Origin: JAGTVG01 sp964389805
Lineage (GTDB): Bacteria > Bacteroidota > Bacteroidia > Cytophagales > Cyclobacteriaceae
Length of the DNA: 29,702 nucleotides
Assembly (NCBI GenBank): GCA_964389805.1
Contig: CAYMFU010000078.1
Span: forward strand, 1-29,702
Direction: 5' to 3'
Position numbers and translations under genes: made by a program. Below, one piece after another: positions 1-8,375 of this stretch (position 1 is the first letter of the stretch; each line of letters begins with the position of its first letter). The notes beneath the pieces were generated by a model that made no database searches, was not told where the DNA came from, and worked only from the letters and a program-made list of their open reading frames with translations.

Positions 1-201
1 GCTTTACAATGCCCGGAGTGCAGCTACCAGACATTAAAAGTAATTAAAGAAGAAATTCTTGAATCACCTACTGAAAGCGAGGAAGGAGAATTAATGAAAT
101 TCTATAAATGTGACTATTGTGGTTATAAGGAAAGAAAAGCTTTCAGAGTAGCTAAATTAAAAATGACAGTTGGTATAAATAAGAGCAATATCAACCCATA
201 A
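1..201 (+). CDS. Zinc-ribbon protein, C-terminal part
   Basis: The frame is open from the first base of the window and stops at TAA 199-201, so only the last 66 residues are seen and the start lies upstream. It has two Cys pairs, CPEC near residue 4 and CDYCGY near residue 38, about 31 residues apart. This is the C-x2-C...C-x2-C layout of a zinc ribbon that would bind one zinc ion. A Lys-rich tail follows the second pair. Zinc ribbons of this type occur in nucleic-acid-binding and transcription-related proteins, but I do not recognise the family, and no partner gene is visible on this side. A stop at 201 followed by the convergent lipoprotein gene marks the end of the transcription unit. Confidence 0.6.
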   Translation, partial: ALQCPECSYQTLKVIKEEILESPTESEEGELMKFYKCDYCGYKERKAFRVAKLKMTVGINKSNINP

Positions 202-267
202 TCTGTATTTTTCTTTTTCCCTTAAAGAAATCCTTATAATTTCACAACTATACCAATTCCCGGATCA

Positions 268-630
268 TCAGGGAGATAATCCCAGCATGCTGCATACATC
301 TGCCTTAATTTCAATGGTCCCATCCCATTCTTTAGGTGTTCCGGTATTTCCAACTTGCTCAATGGCTTCAAAATTGTATATCCCAGGCGCAAGCACTAAA
401 GTAACACATCCGTCTGCCTCGCAACCAGGATTGCTGGAGTAAAAGGTATCTATCGAACCGTAATAGGTATTGTCTACGAAAATATCAATGGGGGGGCCGT
501 CAAAGTTCGACCAGAATGTAAATATTCCTTCTTCAAGGTTTTCACTCTCTAACAATCCTTCACATGAAGCAAAAATCAATAAAGTGATAGTCAGTAAGAG
601 TACGTTGAGTTTTAATATTCGAGTTTTCAT
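268..630 (-). CDS. Small lipoprotein, unknown function
   Basis: 120 residues. The N-terminus is a lipoprotein signal: Lys/Arg at 3-7, a hydrophobic stretch at 9-20, then the lipobox end FASC with the lipidated Cys at residue 23. Acidic residues follow the Cys, as is common in Bacteroidota lipoproteins. The mature part is short and rich in Gly, Asp and aromatic residues. It has a Cys pair (GCEADGC) near residues 69-74 and another Cys near the C-terminus, so a disulfide is possible. The middle (residues about 45-95) reads like a small beta-sandwich: a strand pattern with IDIFVDNTYYG and a turn before APGIYNFEA, as in PEGA-like carbohydrate or surface domains. The function is unknown. A promoter core lies 41 bases upstream of the start. 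Confidence 0.7.
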   Translation of the reverse strand: MKTRILKLNVLLLTITLLIFASCEGLLESENLEEGIFTFWSNFDGPPIDIFVDNTYYGSIDTFYSSNPGCEADGCVTLVLAPGIYNFEAIEQVGNTGTPKEWDGTIEIKADVCSMLGLSP

Positions 631-670
631 CTTGTATTATATACGTTTTAATGCCCGTTAGTAATCAGTG

Positions 671-678
671 CAAAAATA
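671..678 (-). promoter_or_regulatory. Promoter -7 box for the 268-630 lipoprotein gene
   Basis: Read on the minus strand this is TATTTTTG, an exact match to the Bacteroidota -7 consensus TAnnTTTG. It would place transcription start about 34 bases before the ATG. A TTTG lies further upstream (702-705), but the 23-base gap is longer than usual, so the -33 box is uncertain. Confidence 0.4.
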
Positions 679-819
679 TTACCAAAAAAAAGATTAGTCT
701 CCAAAAAACAATAGCAGTTTAATAACGTACAGGATAGTCTGAAAATTATTGGAATTCAGCAGATTTATTACAGAAACATATCAATTTATATCAATTAGTG
801 ATTTCAATCCACGGCCCAT

Positions 820-848
820 AAAAAAGAGGCTGTCTCAATGACAGCCTC
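820..848 (-). terminator. Rho-independent terminator of the 880-1206 gene
   Basis: Nine-bp perfect stem GAGGCTGTC/GACAGCCTC (826-834 with 840-848), loop of five bases, followed on the minus strand by a run of six U (820-825). It sits 31 bases after the stop of the minus-strand gene. The stem core is shared with the terminator at 23056-23078. Confidence 0.85.
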
Positions 849-879
849 AATTAACTAACCTTAACGTTATGAAGAGAGT

Positions 880-1206
880 TTAGCGAGATAATTTATAATA
901 GGAGATCTTATTAACTTCAGTTATAAAATCAGATTGTCTTATAAGCTGAGTAAATTTTTCATCTTTTTTATTCCTGGTTTCGTATACAAGCTGATCAATA
1001 CTATTGTAAACTTTGTATACTGAAGTTTCCTCTTTCTCACTTAAATAGGCTTTCAATATCTCCAAGGCCAATTGTTCGGATTGGAATTCAATATCATGTC
1101 TATCACTTCCAATATTTATATCAGCATAGCTAAAATTGTTGATTGAAGCTATAACCGCTATTATAATACCCAGAATTAATATTGTCTTTCTTTTCATATC
1201 CTTCAA
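880..1206 (-). CDS. Small exported protein, unknown function
   Basis: 108 residues. It has a basic start (MKDMKRK), a hydrophobic stretch at about 8-20 and a likely signal-peptidase site after SYA near residue 28; Met4 is an alternative start. The mature part of about 80 residues is charged and mostly helical in character (ALEILKAYLSEKEE, VYNSIDQLVYETRNKKDE) with no Cys and no motif I know. It stands alone, with a strong terminator after it and a gap of about 155 bases before it. It would act in the periplasm or at the cell surface. The coding call rests on the clear signal peptide and the terminator; I do not recognise the family. Confidence 0.65.
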   Translation of the reverse strand: MKDMKRKTILILGIIIAVIASINNFSYADINIGSDRHDIEFQSEQLALEILKAYLSEKEETSVYKVYNSIDQLVYETRNKKDEKFTQLIRQSDFITEVNKISYYKLSR

Positions 1207-1308
1207 GTAACAGGAATTTACGCATACAGTTCCAATTGCTATGCCAATAAATATAGATTGCTGTATATCAGGAAGTTAAAAATATCAGGCTAAAAAAAAT
1301 TTTGGATT

Positions 1309-1328
1309 AATGTTCAATAGTGAACATT
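1309..1328 (-). terminator. Candidate terminator after the nitroreductase gene
   Basis: Perfect 8-bp inverted repeat AATGTTCA/TGAACATT with a 4-base loop, 33 bases after the nitroreductase stop. On the minus strand a run of eight U follows (1293-1300) but starts about eight bases past the stem and the stem is AT-rich, so this is a weaker terminator than the others here. An operator role is possible. Confidence 0.45.
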
Positions 1329-1361
1329 CTATGAACGTGATTGTACTTAATGTATGCACCC

Positions 1362-1940
1362 CTATCTATTCCATTTAACCTTCTCTTCGATAGACTCCCG
1401 CCTTCCTTCAGGTATTTTTTTGGGAACACCAACATATAAAAATCCCAATAGCTTATCTTTTGCACCCAAACCGAAAAATTCTTTAGCATTTTCAACATAG
1501 GTTATGCCCCCTGACCCCCAATAGCATCCAATTCCATATGCAGAAGCCGTTAGAGACATATTCTGAACGGCGCAGGCAACTGCCTCAACCTCCTCTATTT
1601 CAGGAAGTCTTTCCTTAGGATCACGTTTCATTCCTATTGATATGATATGGGAAGCCAATAAAGGCTTTGTCTTTAGCATTTCGAATTTAGATTCCAGAAA
1701 ATTGCCAGCTTTCGTACTGATATTTTTATATAATTCAGATTGAAAGACAGCCAGTTTTTTCAAACCACCTCCGGTAAACACACTAAATCTCCATGGATTA
1801 GTAAGCTTATGTGCAGGTGCCCAATTGGCATTTTCAAGCATTTGTTTTATAATTTCATCATCCACCCTTTCACCGGTATACATATTTGGAAAAATTGACC
1901 GCCTGTTTCGAATAAGTAAATTGAATTCTTTTATATCCAT
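1362..1940 (-). CDS. Nitroreductase family FMN oxidoreductase
   Basis: 192 residues, the usual size for the YdjA-like branch of the nitroreductase family. These are homodimeric FMN enzymes that use NAD(P)H to reduce nitro groups, quinones or similar compounds. Visible family marks are the FMN-phosphate contact RNRRS at 11-15, NPWRF at 48-52, and a Gly-rich SAYGIGCYWGSGG at about 133-145 near the flavin ring. There is no signal peptide, so it is cytosolic. The natural substrate cannot be told from sequence. The gene is divergent from the aminotransferase at 2099, and the shared 158-base gap holds a long inverted repeat (1984-2016) that could regulate either gene. The start at 1940 gives the normal family N-terminus. 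Confidence 0.85.
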   Translation of the reverse strand: MDIKEFNLLIRNRRSIFPNMYTGERVDDEIIKQMLENANWAPAHKLTNPWRFSVFTGGGLKKLAVFQSELYKNISTKAGNFLESKFEMLKTKPLLASHIISIGMKRDPKERLPEIEEVEAVACAVQNMSLTASAYGIGCYWGSGGITYVENAKEFFGLGAKDKLLGFLYVGVPKKIPEGRRESIEEKVKWNR

Positions 1941-1983
1941 TGTATTATCGCTTATCTAAATTAAATAGAATTGAAACCCCATG

Positions 1984-2016
1984 ATTTTTATTTGCAGAGA
2001 CGATGCAAATAAGAAT
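1984..2016. promoter_or_regulatory. Inverted repeat between divergent genes, operator candidate
   Basis: TTATTTGCA (1988-1996) and TGCAAATAA (2004-2012) form a perfect 9-bp pair around a 7-base centre. The pairing extends to 13 positions per arm (1984-1996 with 2004-2016) with one G-T wobble. A run of T follows on the plus strand. No plus-strand gene ends upstream, so termination of a known message does not explain it. It lies 43 bases upstream of the nitroreductase start and about 50 upstream of the aminotransferase -7 box. Confidence 0.5.
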
Positions 2017-2065
2017 TTTTTTTATTGTATTTCAATGATATTTTCTATTTGTTAATAACCTTATA

Positions 2066-2073
2066 TAATTTTG
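2066..2073 (+). promoter_or_regulatory. Promoter -7 box for the aminotransferase gene
   Basis: TAATTTTG matches the Bacteroidota -7 consensus TAnnTTTG exactly and ends 25 bases before the ATG at 2099. A TTTG at 2048-2051 is nearer than a normal -33 element (14-base gap), so only the -7 box is claimed. Confidence 0.45.
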
Positions 2074-2098
2074 GCGGAAATAAAATAAATTAATCAAT

Positions 2099-3403
2099 AT
2101 GAGGCAGCCGTTATTACGAGAAGGGGCCAGTGAGTTAACTTATGAGATACGAGGGATTGTTAAAAAGGCTCACCTGGTTGAAAAATTGGGGCAAAAGATC
2201 TTCTGGGAAAACATTGGAGACCCTGTTCAAAAAAATATGGGCTTACCTTCCTGGATTAAAGACATTATCGTTTCATTAGTTGAAAAAGACGACACCTATA
2301 GTTACAGCGATTCCAAAGGTGTTCTCGAAACCCGGGAGTTTCTAGCTTCTTTAAACAATAAGAAGGGGGAGGCACAGATCACCGAGGAAGACATTTTGTT
2401 TTTCAATGGACTTGGTGATGCCATTGCAAAATTATATCAATACCTGATCCCCTCCTCCAGGATAATTGGACCATCACCCGCATATTCTACTCATTCCTCA
2501 GCTGAGGCAGCCCATGCCAATACCCACCCTCTTACCTATAATCTAAATCCAAATGATAACTGGTATCCGGATATGGATGACCTGCATATGAAAGTAAAGT
2601 ATAATCCAAACATAGTAGGTATACTTATTATAAATCCGGATAATCCGACAGGGATGGTCTACCCCAGATTTATTCTTGACAGATTTGTTGAGATAGCCAG
2701 GGAATTCAATCTCTTTCTGATATGTGATGAGATTTATATGAATGTAACCTATAACGGAGCATCAAATCATACTTTGGCAGAATATATTCAGGATGTACCC
2801 GGGATCTCTTTAAAAGGTATATCAAAAGAAATGCCCTGGCCGGGAGGAAGGTGCGGCTGGATGGAATTTTATAACCGAAAAACGAAACCGGAATTTGACC
2901 GCTTATGCGAAACCCTGGAGAATGCAAAAATGATTGAGGTAAGTTCTACCAAACTCCCACAACTTGCTATTCCTCTGATCATGCAGGATACACGATACCC
3001 TGATTATCTGAAAACGCAAAGTGAAAAGATCGGAAGAAGGAGCCGCTTGATAACAGAGATGCTGGGGTCAGTGAAGGGAATTAAATTCAATGAAACTTTC
3101 GGGGCCTTTTATAACACCATAATATTTGAAGAAGGTGCATTGAATTATAAACAATCCATGAAGATCAAAAATCCCGCTATTCGAAAGTTGGTTGAATCCT
3201 GGGCAGAAGAAGAAGTACTTAACTTTGATCAGCGATTTGTGTATTATTTACTTGGCTCAAAAGGTGTGTGTGTGGTTCCGATTTCGTCGTTTTGTTCCGA
3301 CTTACTTGGATTCAGGATTACACTGCTTGAAGAAAATGAAGAATTATTGAAGAATATATTCAATAAAATCAGAGAGGGTTTAGAAGAATATCTTAGCTCT
3401 TAA
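2099..3403 (+). CDS. PLP-dependent aminotransferase, class I/II
   Basis: 434 residues, fold-type I aminotransferase of the aspartate/alanine aminotransferase group; cytosolic. Visible marks are the substrate-side motif NPDNPTG near residue 180, CDEIYMNV near residue 208 (Asp contacts the PLP ring nitrogen, Tyr its oxygen), and the Schiff-base lysine in GISKEMPWPGGRCGW, which I place at Lys243. A C-terminal region with SFCSDLLGFRIT carries the carboxylate-binding Arg. The SKEMPWPGGR form is typical of a branch usually labelled only as pyridoxal-phosphate-dependent aminotransferase. The amino donor is unknown; alanine or a branched or aromatic amino acid are candidates. It stands alone with its own promoter box and a hairpin after the stop. 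Confidence 0.85.
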   Translation: MRQPLLREGASELTYEIRGIVKKAHLVEKLGQKIFWENIGDPVQKNMGLPSWIKDIIVSLVEKDDTYSYSDSKGVLETREFLASLNNKKGEAQITEEDILFFNGLGDAIAKLYQYLIPSSRIIGPSPAYSTHSSAEAAHANTHPLTYNLNPNDNWYPDMDDLHMKVKYNPNIVGILIINPDNPTGMVYPRFILDRFVEIAREFNLFLICDEIYMNVTYNGASNHTLAEYIQDVPGISLKGISKEMPWPGGRCGWMEFYNRKTKPEFDRLCETLENAKMIEVSSTKLPQLAIPLIMQDTRYPDYLKTQSEKIGRRSRLITEMLGSVKGIKFNETFGAFYNTIIFEEGALNYKQSMKIKNPAIRKLVESWAEEEVLNFDQRFVYYLLGSKGVCVVPISSFCSDLLGFRITLLEENEELLKNIFNKIREGLEEYLSS

Positions 3404-3409
3404 TTTAAT

Positions 3410-3438
3410 AAAAAAGGTTCAGGTTTTATCTCTGAACC
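3410..3438. terminator. Bidirectional terminator between convergent genes
   Basis: Stem GGTTCAG/CTGAACC (3416-3422 with 3432-3438), loop of nine bases. On the minus strand it is followed by six U (3410-3415), so it ends the 3483-3887 gene well. On the plus strand the tail is the weaker CTTATTATAT, so stopping the aminotransferase message is likely but less certain. Confidence 0.7.
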
Positions 3439-3482
3439 CTTATTATATCGTTTAGTGGATGCTACCATTAAATGAAATACAC

Positions 3483-3887
3483 TCAGCTTTCCATATTCAT
3501 GATCCTGGCTATCTTAGTTTGTAAACCGGAAGAATCAAAATTTTTATCTTCTTCAAGCCCGATCTTTATAGCTTCCAGGTAAAACTCCCCCGCTTTCTCA
3601 GGCAATTTATTCTTCATGTAATAATCCCCTTTAATTTCCAGGTTGTAAGACGATTTCTTTATTTCCAACGATTTGTCAATCCATTCCGCCACTTCTTTAT
3701 TCACAATGTTTTTCTTGATACATTGCTCTGCGCAGGCAGCAAGGGTATGCCAATCATCCGGGGCAGATTCCTGAACAATATCCCGGTACTTCGCCATAAT
3801 CTTGCCCTTCTTCCCGTCGGAAGAATATACGTATAAACTAACACCACTTAGCAATAAAATCATGAAAAATCTTACCATATACTTCAT
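3483..3887 (-). CDS. Small exported TPR-like protein
   Basis: 134 residues. The N-terminus is a signal peptide (basic MKYMVR, hydrophobic about 6-21, likely cut near YSS at 20-23). The rest is helical. Residues about 40-115 read as roughly two helix-turn-helix units. The second is the clearest: a GDYYMKNKLPEKAGEFYLEAIKIG stretch fits the tetratricopeptide pattern (Y at 8, A or G at 20, A at 24 of the unit). A Cys pair (CAEQC) lies near residues 52-56. TPR units bind other proteins; the partner is unknown. It is followed by the shared terminator and preceded by a 297-base region without a convincing gene. Confidence 0.65.
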   Translation of the reverse strand: MKYMVRFFMILLLSGVSLYVYSSDGKKGKIMAKYRDIVQESAPDDWHTLAACAEQCIKKNIVNKEVAEWIDKSLEIKKSSYNLEIKGDYYMKNKLPEKAGEFYLEAIKIGLEEDKNFDSSGLQTKIARIMNMES

Positions 3888-4184
3888 ATCATAATCTTTT
3901 TTGGGTTAACACTTTATTTATCTGTATTCAATAAATGCATACAATATGCCAGAATAAATAAATAATTGAAGGACAGCAAATTGCAGGATCAATATGAAGA
4001 AGTTATTGAAAAATGTGTGCGGAAAAAGTACAAAAATGTGTTCCATAATGCACACATGACTAAAAAATTATTGCAATATTTTAAAATAATACACCCATAT
4101 TGGGGTATATTTTACACTATTTGTAAATATTTCATGGCATTATTAAAACAGTTGCAATTCTAATTATCCTGCTATTCTTCAAAA
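3888..4184. other. Intergenic region with an imperfect inverted repeat
   Basis: No convincing gene. The only open frame (3966-4163, plus strand, TTG start) has no family resemblance and no clear ribosome site. The region holds ATGTGTGC (4013-4020) and GCACACAT (4050-4057), a perfect 8-bp pair. GGAA/TTCC (4021-4024 with 4041-4044) extends the stem across a five-base bulge. This could fold as one hairpin in RNA or serve as a protein site. The presumed promoter of the 3483-3887 gene must lie near 3888-3930, but no TAnnTTTG match is seen. Confidence 0.35.
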
Positions 4185-5330
4185 CTAAAAATTGGTAAAT
4201 CGGGTCTGGTTTTTAACCGGATTGGCATATATAGATAAAAGACGGGTTCTGCTATCGAGGTCAAACATTTTGCTTTGCTCTAACCTGGAATCAAGATATT
4301 GAATAAAATTCTGTTTTTCTTTCTCGGTATATTCCTTTTCAAAAGTATCCATACCCATTAACAAGTCATAAGCTATATAGTTTGTAGGCCATAGCTTTAT
4401 ATTGCATTGGATTTGTTTGTCGATAGTAGCCGCTAATGCCGAAAATTGCTCTTTCGGTGTTTCATGATGTAAAATATCATCAAACTCATTCTGAATAATA
4501 TTTCCTATGCTTATATGAATCCTCCCTTTGAATCCGGTTAATCCGGTAACCATACTGATCTCATCTTCTTTTTCATTTTTCTCATAATGAAGATTTCTTT
4601 CCTTGGTTATACTTTCTTTAACCTTCAAAATATCACAAGGATCAAATTCATACGATATGGCAACGGGCAAGAAATTCAAAGATTTTAAGTATTCGAATTT
4701 GTCTTCATCACCTCCATATGCAAGCATTTTTAAAAGGCTTACCTGAGTAACATCATTGCCATCTTTAGCGCGTCCTTCCCTTTGTGCAATCCACACCGAT
4801 TCCTTATCATCAATTATGGTTTTTTTAATATAATTTGCCAAGCGCTGGGAATAATAATATGCTTCTTTCCCCGAAGGTGACCTGTGAACAATAAAGCTCT
4901 TATTCAATCTGGCAAGATCTCTGATCCAATCTTTACGTAGCAAGTTATCACCGATAGCTACTTTGGTTGTATTAAATCCATTTTCAAACAAGAGCATATT
5001 CAATACCGAGGGATCAAGTATAATATCATGATGATTGGAAATAAATAAATTAGGTATGTCCTTCTTTAATTTATCAAATCCGGAATAGGTTAATTCTGTT
5101 GATGTATCTTTTGTTAGTTTCTTTAAAATGGGATAGATAACTCTGGTTTGAAAATCAAATATGCTATCAATTCGGCTGAAAGCTACCTTTAACTTGTCCG
5201 GATCCTGAGTTGGGAAAAAACGTTTTACCAGGATATTGTAAAAATTCAGGCTCAATACTTTCTCTACCAGAGCTCCAACCTCATGATCTTCATAAGGGCG
5301 TATGTCATCAAACTTATGTACGTCAATCAT
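4185..5330 (-). CDS. PlsB-like lysophospholipid/glycerol-phosphate acyltransferase family protein
   Basis: 381 residues. Four-block acyltransferase signatures are visible: block I NHHDIILD with catalytic His101 and Asp106 (H-x4-D), block II FIVHRS at about 146-151, and block III REGRAKDG with Glu185-Gly-Arg187. This is the PlsB/PlsC fold that moves an acyl chain to a glycerol-phosphate-type hydroxyl. The protein is longer than PlsC (about 240) and much shorter than PlsB (about 800). It has a helical N-terminal extension of about 80 residues and no clear membrane span, so it is probably attached to the inner face of the membrane. The exact acceptor is unknown. It lies 100 bases downstream of ftcD on the same strand; co-transcription is possible but a functional link is not evident. 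Confidence 0.8.
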   Translation of the reverse strand: MIDVHKFDDIRPYEDHEVGALVEKVLSLNFYNILVKRFFPTQDPDKLKVAFSRIDSIFDFQTRVIYPILKKLTKDTSTELTYSGFDKLKKDIPNLFISNHHDIILDPSVLNMLLFENGFNTTKVAIGDNLLRKDWIRDLARLNKSFIVHRSPSGKEAYYYSQRLANYIKKTIIDDKESVWIAQREGRAKDGNDVTQVSLLKMLAYGGDEDKFEYLKSLNFLPVAISYEFDPCDILKVKESITKERNLHYEKNEKEDEISMVTGLTGFKGRIHISIGNIIQNEFDDILHHETPKEQFSALAATIDKQIQCNIKLWPTNYIAYDLLMGMDTFEKEYTEKEKQNFIQYLDSRLEQSKMFDLDSRTRLLSIYANPVKNQTRFTNF

Positions 5331-5430
5331 TAAAAAGAAATATCCCGCTAATTAAGCCTATGAATTTATATAATTCAACTTTTATTAATCATTATATGCT
5401 AATTATAGAAATTGACAATCAATATTTGAA

Positions 5431-7134
5431 TTAATGTGATTGTTTTCCTTCAATTTTAGTTTTAACAATTTTAAGTATCTGTGATTCCTTTTTTAAAGCC
5501 TGGTCCTTGACTTTTTTGCTTTCAGCTAAGATCTTATCCGTATACTTTTTATCATCAAGGCCCTGACAATTGATTTTCACGTTAAGATATGCACCCAGAA
5601 CCGCAGTCCTGGCACAGGCGGCCCCAACCCCTACATCCGATATTGAGCTTTTAAGCCCCTTGTTTGCCATCTGCTTCATAATGTTCATAGAACTATAAGC
5701 AAGTTTTAAAATTCTAAATGGAACTTCAATAGCATCTTTTGTGGCCTTCTCAATAGCAAGCTTTCGGATTTCCTGATCCTGCTCAGTGGACTTTGCCAGC
5801 CTCATGGCTTGAATTATGGCATCAAAAGCTTTGGTGTCTTCATCAACAAGCCATAGCAGCTTATTAAGTAATTCCTGTCCTTTTTCAGCTTGATTAGAAT
5901 ACTCCTCCCATTTGTGATCCCAACCTCTCTTGTGGGCTGAAAGATTGGCAACCATAGTTCCTAGTGCAACGCCCAAAGCGCCTACATAAGCTGAAATACT
6001 TCCTCCTCCGGGAGCTGGGGTTTCAGATGCTGTCAATTCAGCAAAATTGGTCAGATCTCTTGATACCAGATCATTGTCATCCATACCATCAAGCATATAC
6101 TCAATAATTCTTTCTTTTGGATCGAAAGGTACAAGATCATCAAGTCCTAATGATTTAATAGCTATTTTGATTATCTCATGTTCGGGAATACCCAATGACC
6201 TTTTCTGCTTTTTTAAAAAATACTTTCCTGCATCCTGTATAGCTTTCAGAGGTACCAGGCCAATAAGTTCTGACCCGGTTACCCGTATTCCTCTTTTTTC
6301 AGCACATCTACAGGCTTCATCGAAAGCAATATGGATAGGCGTTTCAATGATATTGGTGAGATTCAATGACAACTGTGCAATTCCATATTCTTCTATATAC
6401 CATCCAATGCCTTTTACATGCTTTAAAGAACCTGGTATATAAACAGGATCGCCCTTCTTATTTTTGACTATCTCACCAGTTAAAGGATCACCGGTTCTTT
6501 CTATCCTGCCTTTCTCACGAATATCAAAAGCTATGGCATTGGCCCTGCGGGTAGAAGTCGTATTTAAATTAATATTGTAAGCAATAAGAAAATCTCGGGC
6601 ACCAATAGCTGTAGCTCCAGTTTTAGCATTAAATTGGGAAGGTCCAAAATCCGGTTCCCATTCCGGTTCATTTAATTTCATTTTAAGTCCCTCATACTCT
6701 CCAGACCTGCAATAGGCCAAATTGCTTCGTGCAGGCTTCTTGGCGGCATATTCATAATAATATCCAGGAATGCCCAATTCAGCGCCTACTCTATACCCCA
6801 AAGCATGCGCAAATTCAATTACTTCCTCCATAGTAATATTTGAAATAGGAACCAATGGACATACATCAGTTGCTCCCATCCGAGGATGTTCTCCATGATG
6901 TAAACGCATATCAATGATTTCACCTGCTTTTTTTATACCCCGGAAAGCAGCTTCTATAATTGATTCAGGATCACCGATAAACGTGACAACTGTCCGGTTG
7001 GTAGCTTTCCCCGGATCTACATTCAGCAGTTTTACCCCCTTTACCTTTGTAATAGAATCCGTTATCAGTTTGATTTTTTCTTTATCCCTTCCTTCACTGA
7101 AATTTGGAACACACTCGATTAATTGTCTTTTCAT
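5431..7134 (-). CDS. ftcD: Bifunctional glutamate formimidoyltransferase / formimidoyl-THF cyclodeaminase
   Basis: 567 residues, close to the animal fused enzyme (about 541). It moves the formimino group from N-formimino-L-glutamate to tetrahydrofolate, then releases ammonia to give methenyl-THF. Order: transferase N-lobe at about 1-180 with CVPNFSEG and the catalytic-base motif GEHPRMGATDVCP (His83); transferase C-lobe at about 181-330 with IGARDFLIAYN; linker; then cyclodeaminase at about 355-560 opening with FAELTASETPAPGGGS. Both halves look intact. It is the last gene of the hut operon, 16 bases after hutI. No HutG-type hydrolase is present, so this enzyme is the inferred final step, yielding glutamate and saving the one-carbon unit for folate metabolism. 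Cytosolic; the animal homologue forms a ring-shaped octamer. Confidence 0.95.
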   Translation of the reverse strand: MKRQLIECVPNFSEGRDKEKIKLITDSITKVKGVKLLNVDPGKATNRTVVTFIGDPESIIEAAFRGIKKAGEIIDMRLHHGEHPRMGATDVCPLVPISNITMEEVIEFAHALGYRVGAELGIPGYYYEYAAKKPARSNLAYCRSGEYEGLKMKLNEPEWEPDFGPSQFNAKTGATAIGARDFLIAYNINLNTTSTRRANAIAFDIREKGRIERTGDPLTGEIVKNKKGDPVYIPGSLKHVKGIGWYIEEYGIAQLSLNLTNIIETPIHIAFDEACRCAEKRGIRVTGSELIGLVPLKAIQDAGKYFLKKQKRSLGIPEHEIIKIAIKSLGLDDLVPFDPKERIIEYMLDGMDDNDLVSRDLTNFAELTASETPAPGGGSISAYVGALGVALGTMVANLSAHKRGWDHKWEEYSNQAEKGQELLNKLLWLVDEDTKAFDAIIQAMRLAKSTEQDQEIRKLAIEKATKDAIEVPFRILKLAYSSMNIMKQMANKGLKSSISDVGVGAACARTAVLGAYLNVKINCQGLDDKKYTDKILAESKKVKDQALKKESQILKIVKTKIEGKQSH

Positions 7135-7150
7135 GATGATTATTGAGGTT

Positions 7151-8374
7151 TTAAGTAATTAAATATCCATTTTTCCATATCATATCAGGTTTAATCATAC
7201 CCTGATTGTATAAAATCTCTCTTAGATCATCAACAGGGAATGATATCATGTCGGCCAATTTACACGGGCTTATCATACCCCTGTCATTCATTCCCAGGGC
7301 ATTTGCTGCTCTGAAGGTAATCCCGGCAATGGTTTCTGCGAATGATAATTTTTCAAAATTTGATAATAATGCTGATTGCAGAAGCAAATCTCCCATAGGC
7401 GCCGATCCAGGGTTCCAATCCGAGGCTATTGCAAGACAAGCACCGGCGTCCAGTATCTTTCTTGCTGGGGCAAAATCCATTGCCAATCCTAAACTTGCTC
7501 CAGGAAGTACAACAGCAGTAACATTACTATTAATCAATGCCATTATATCTTCATCGCGACTACTTTCCAAATGATCGGCGCTTACTGCGCCAACTGCTGC
7601 AGCTACCCGGGCTCCGCCTGTGGAAAATTGATCTGCATGTACCGTTATTTCGAATCCTAAGTTATGAGCCTCTTCTAAAAACTTTTGTGACTCCTTGGGA
7701 AGGAAAGCATTCTTTTCAATAAAAATATCAACTCTTCTGGCAAGGTTTTTTTTCTTGATACTGGGTAAAATATCAGATATTATATATTCCAGATAATCCC
7801 TGTTATTATTAAATTCCTTAGGTCTGACATGAGCCGCCAGGCAAGTGGGCACAAGATCAGGTGTCCCTGAATCATTTATGGAAGCTATAACTTCAAGCAT
7901 TTTCACCTCATCTGATAAAGACAGCCCATAGCCGCTTTTTATTTCAATAGTGGTTACACCTGCGCTAAAATGCCGGTCGATCCGTCTGGAGGTTTCATTT
8001 TTTAGTGTTTCAAAATCCGATTGTCTTGTTTTTTCTACAGTATTATGAATTCCTCCGCCATTGACCAGAATTTGCTGATAAGTCAATCCCTGTATTTTCT
8101 GAGAATAATCATAGGCCCTGGAACCAGCAAAACATATGTGCGTGTGGGCATCGATAAAGCCGGGCGTTAATACAGAGGGAGTGGTTATTTCTTCAATAGG
8201 AACATTGTATTTTTTTTGTAAAGCTTCAAAATCACCAACTTCAATAATCAATTCATTTTCAATAATGACTCCTCCATTTTTTACAACAGGCATCACAGAA
8301 TCCGGAATTGGACCTTTGAGTGAAACATGATCCATGGTTACAATTTGATTGAAAGGGCCAGCCAGTTTTTTCAT
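7151..8374 (-). CDS. hutI: Imidazolonepropionase
   Basis: 407 residues, the normal length. It opens the imidazolone ring of 4-imidazolone-5-propionate to give N-formimino-L-glutamate, the third step of histidine breakdown. It belongs to the amidohydrolase metal-dependent hydrolases. The metal-binding HxH is in PGFIDAHTHICFAGSR (His77, His79). Further marks are TTIEIKSGYGLS near 145, the metal-ligand His in VHADQF near residue 245, and the Asp in ASDWNPGS near 318. The ATG is one base past the hutU stop, a layout that implies translational coupling. Cytosolic. No truncation seen. Confidence 0.95.
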   Translation of the reverse strand: MKKLAGPFNQIVTMDHVSLKGPIPDSVMPVVKNGGVIIENELIIEVGDFEALQKKYNVPIEEITTPSVLTPGFIDAHTHICFAGSRAYDYSQKIQGLTYQQILVNGGGIHNTVEKTRQSDFETLKNETSRRIDRHFSAGVTTIEIKSGYGLSLSDEVKMLEVIASINDSGTPDLVPTCLAAHVRPKEFNNNRDYLEYIISDILPSIKKKNLARRVDIFIEKNAFLPKESQKFLEEAHNLGFEITVHADQFSTGGARVAAAVGAVSADHLESSRDEDIMALINSNVTAVVLPGASLGLAMDFAPARKILDAGACLAIASDWNPGSAPMGDLLLQSALLSNFEKLSFAETIAGITFRAANALGMNDRGMISPCKLADMISFPVDDLREILYNQGMIKPDMIWKNGYLIT

Positions 8375-8375
8375 A

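Noticed and set aside
3966..4163. 65-residue open frame with TTG start
   Set aside because: No recognisable family, no ribosome site, unusual start codon, and it overlaps the inverted repeat; composition looks like AT-rich intergenic DNA.
5415..5443. ACAATCA/TGATTGT inverted repeat at the end of ftcD as a terminator
   Set aside because: Only seven AT-rich pairs with a 15-base loop, partly inside the coding end and without a good U run.
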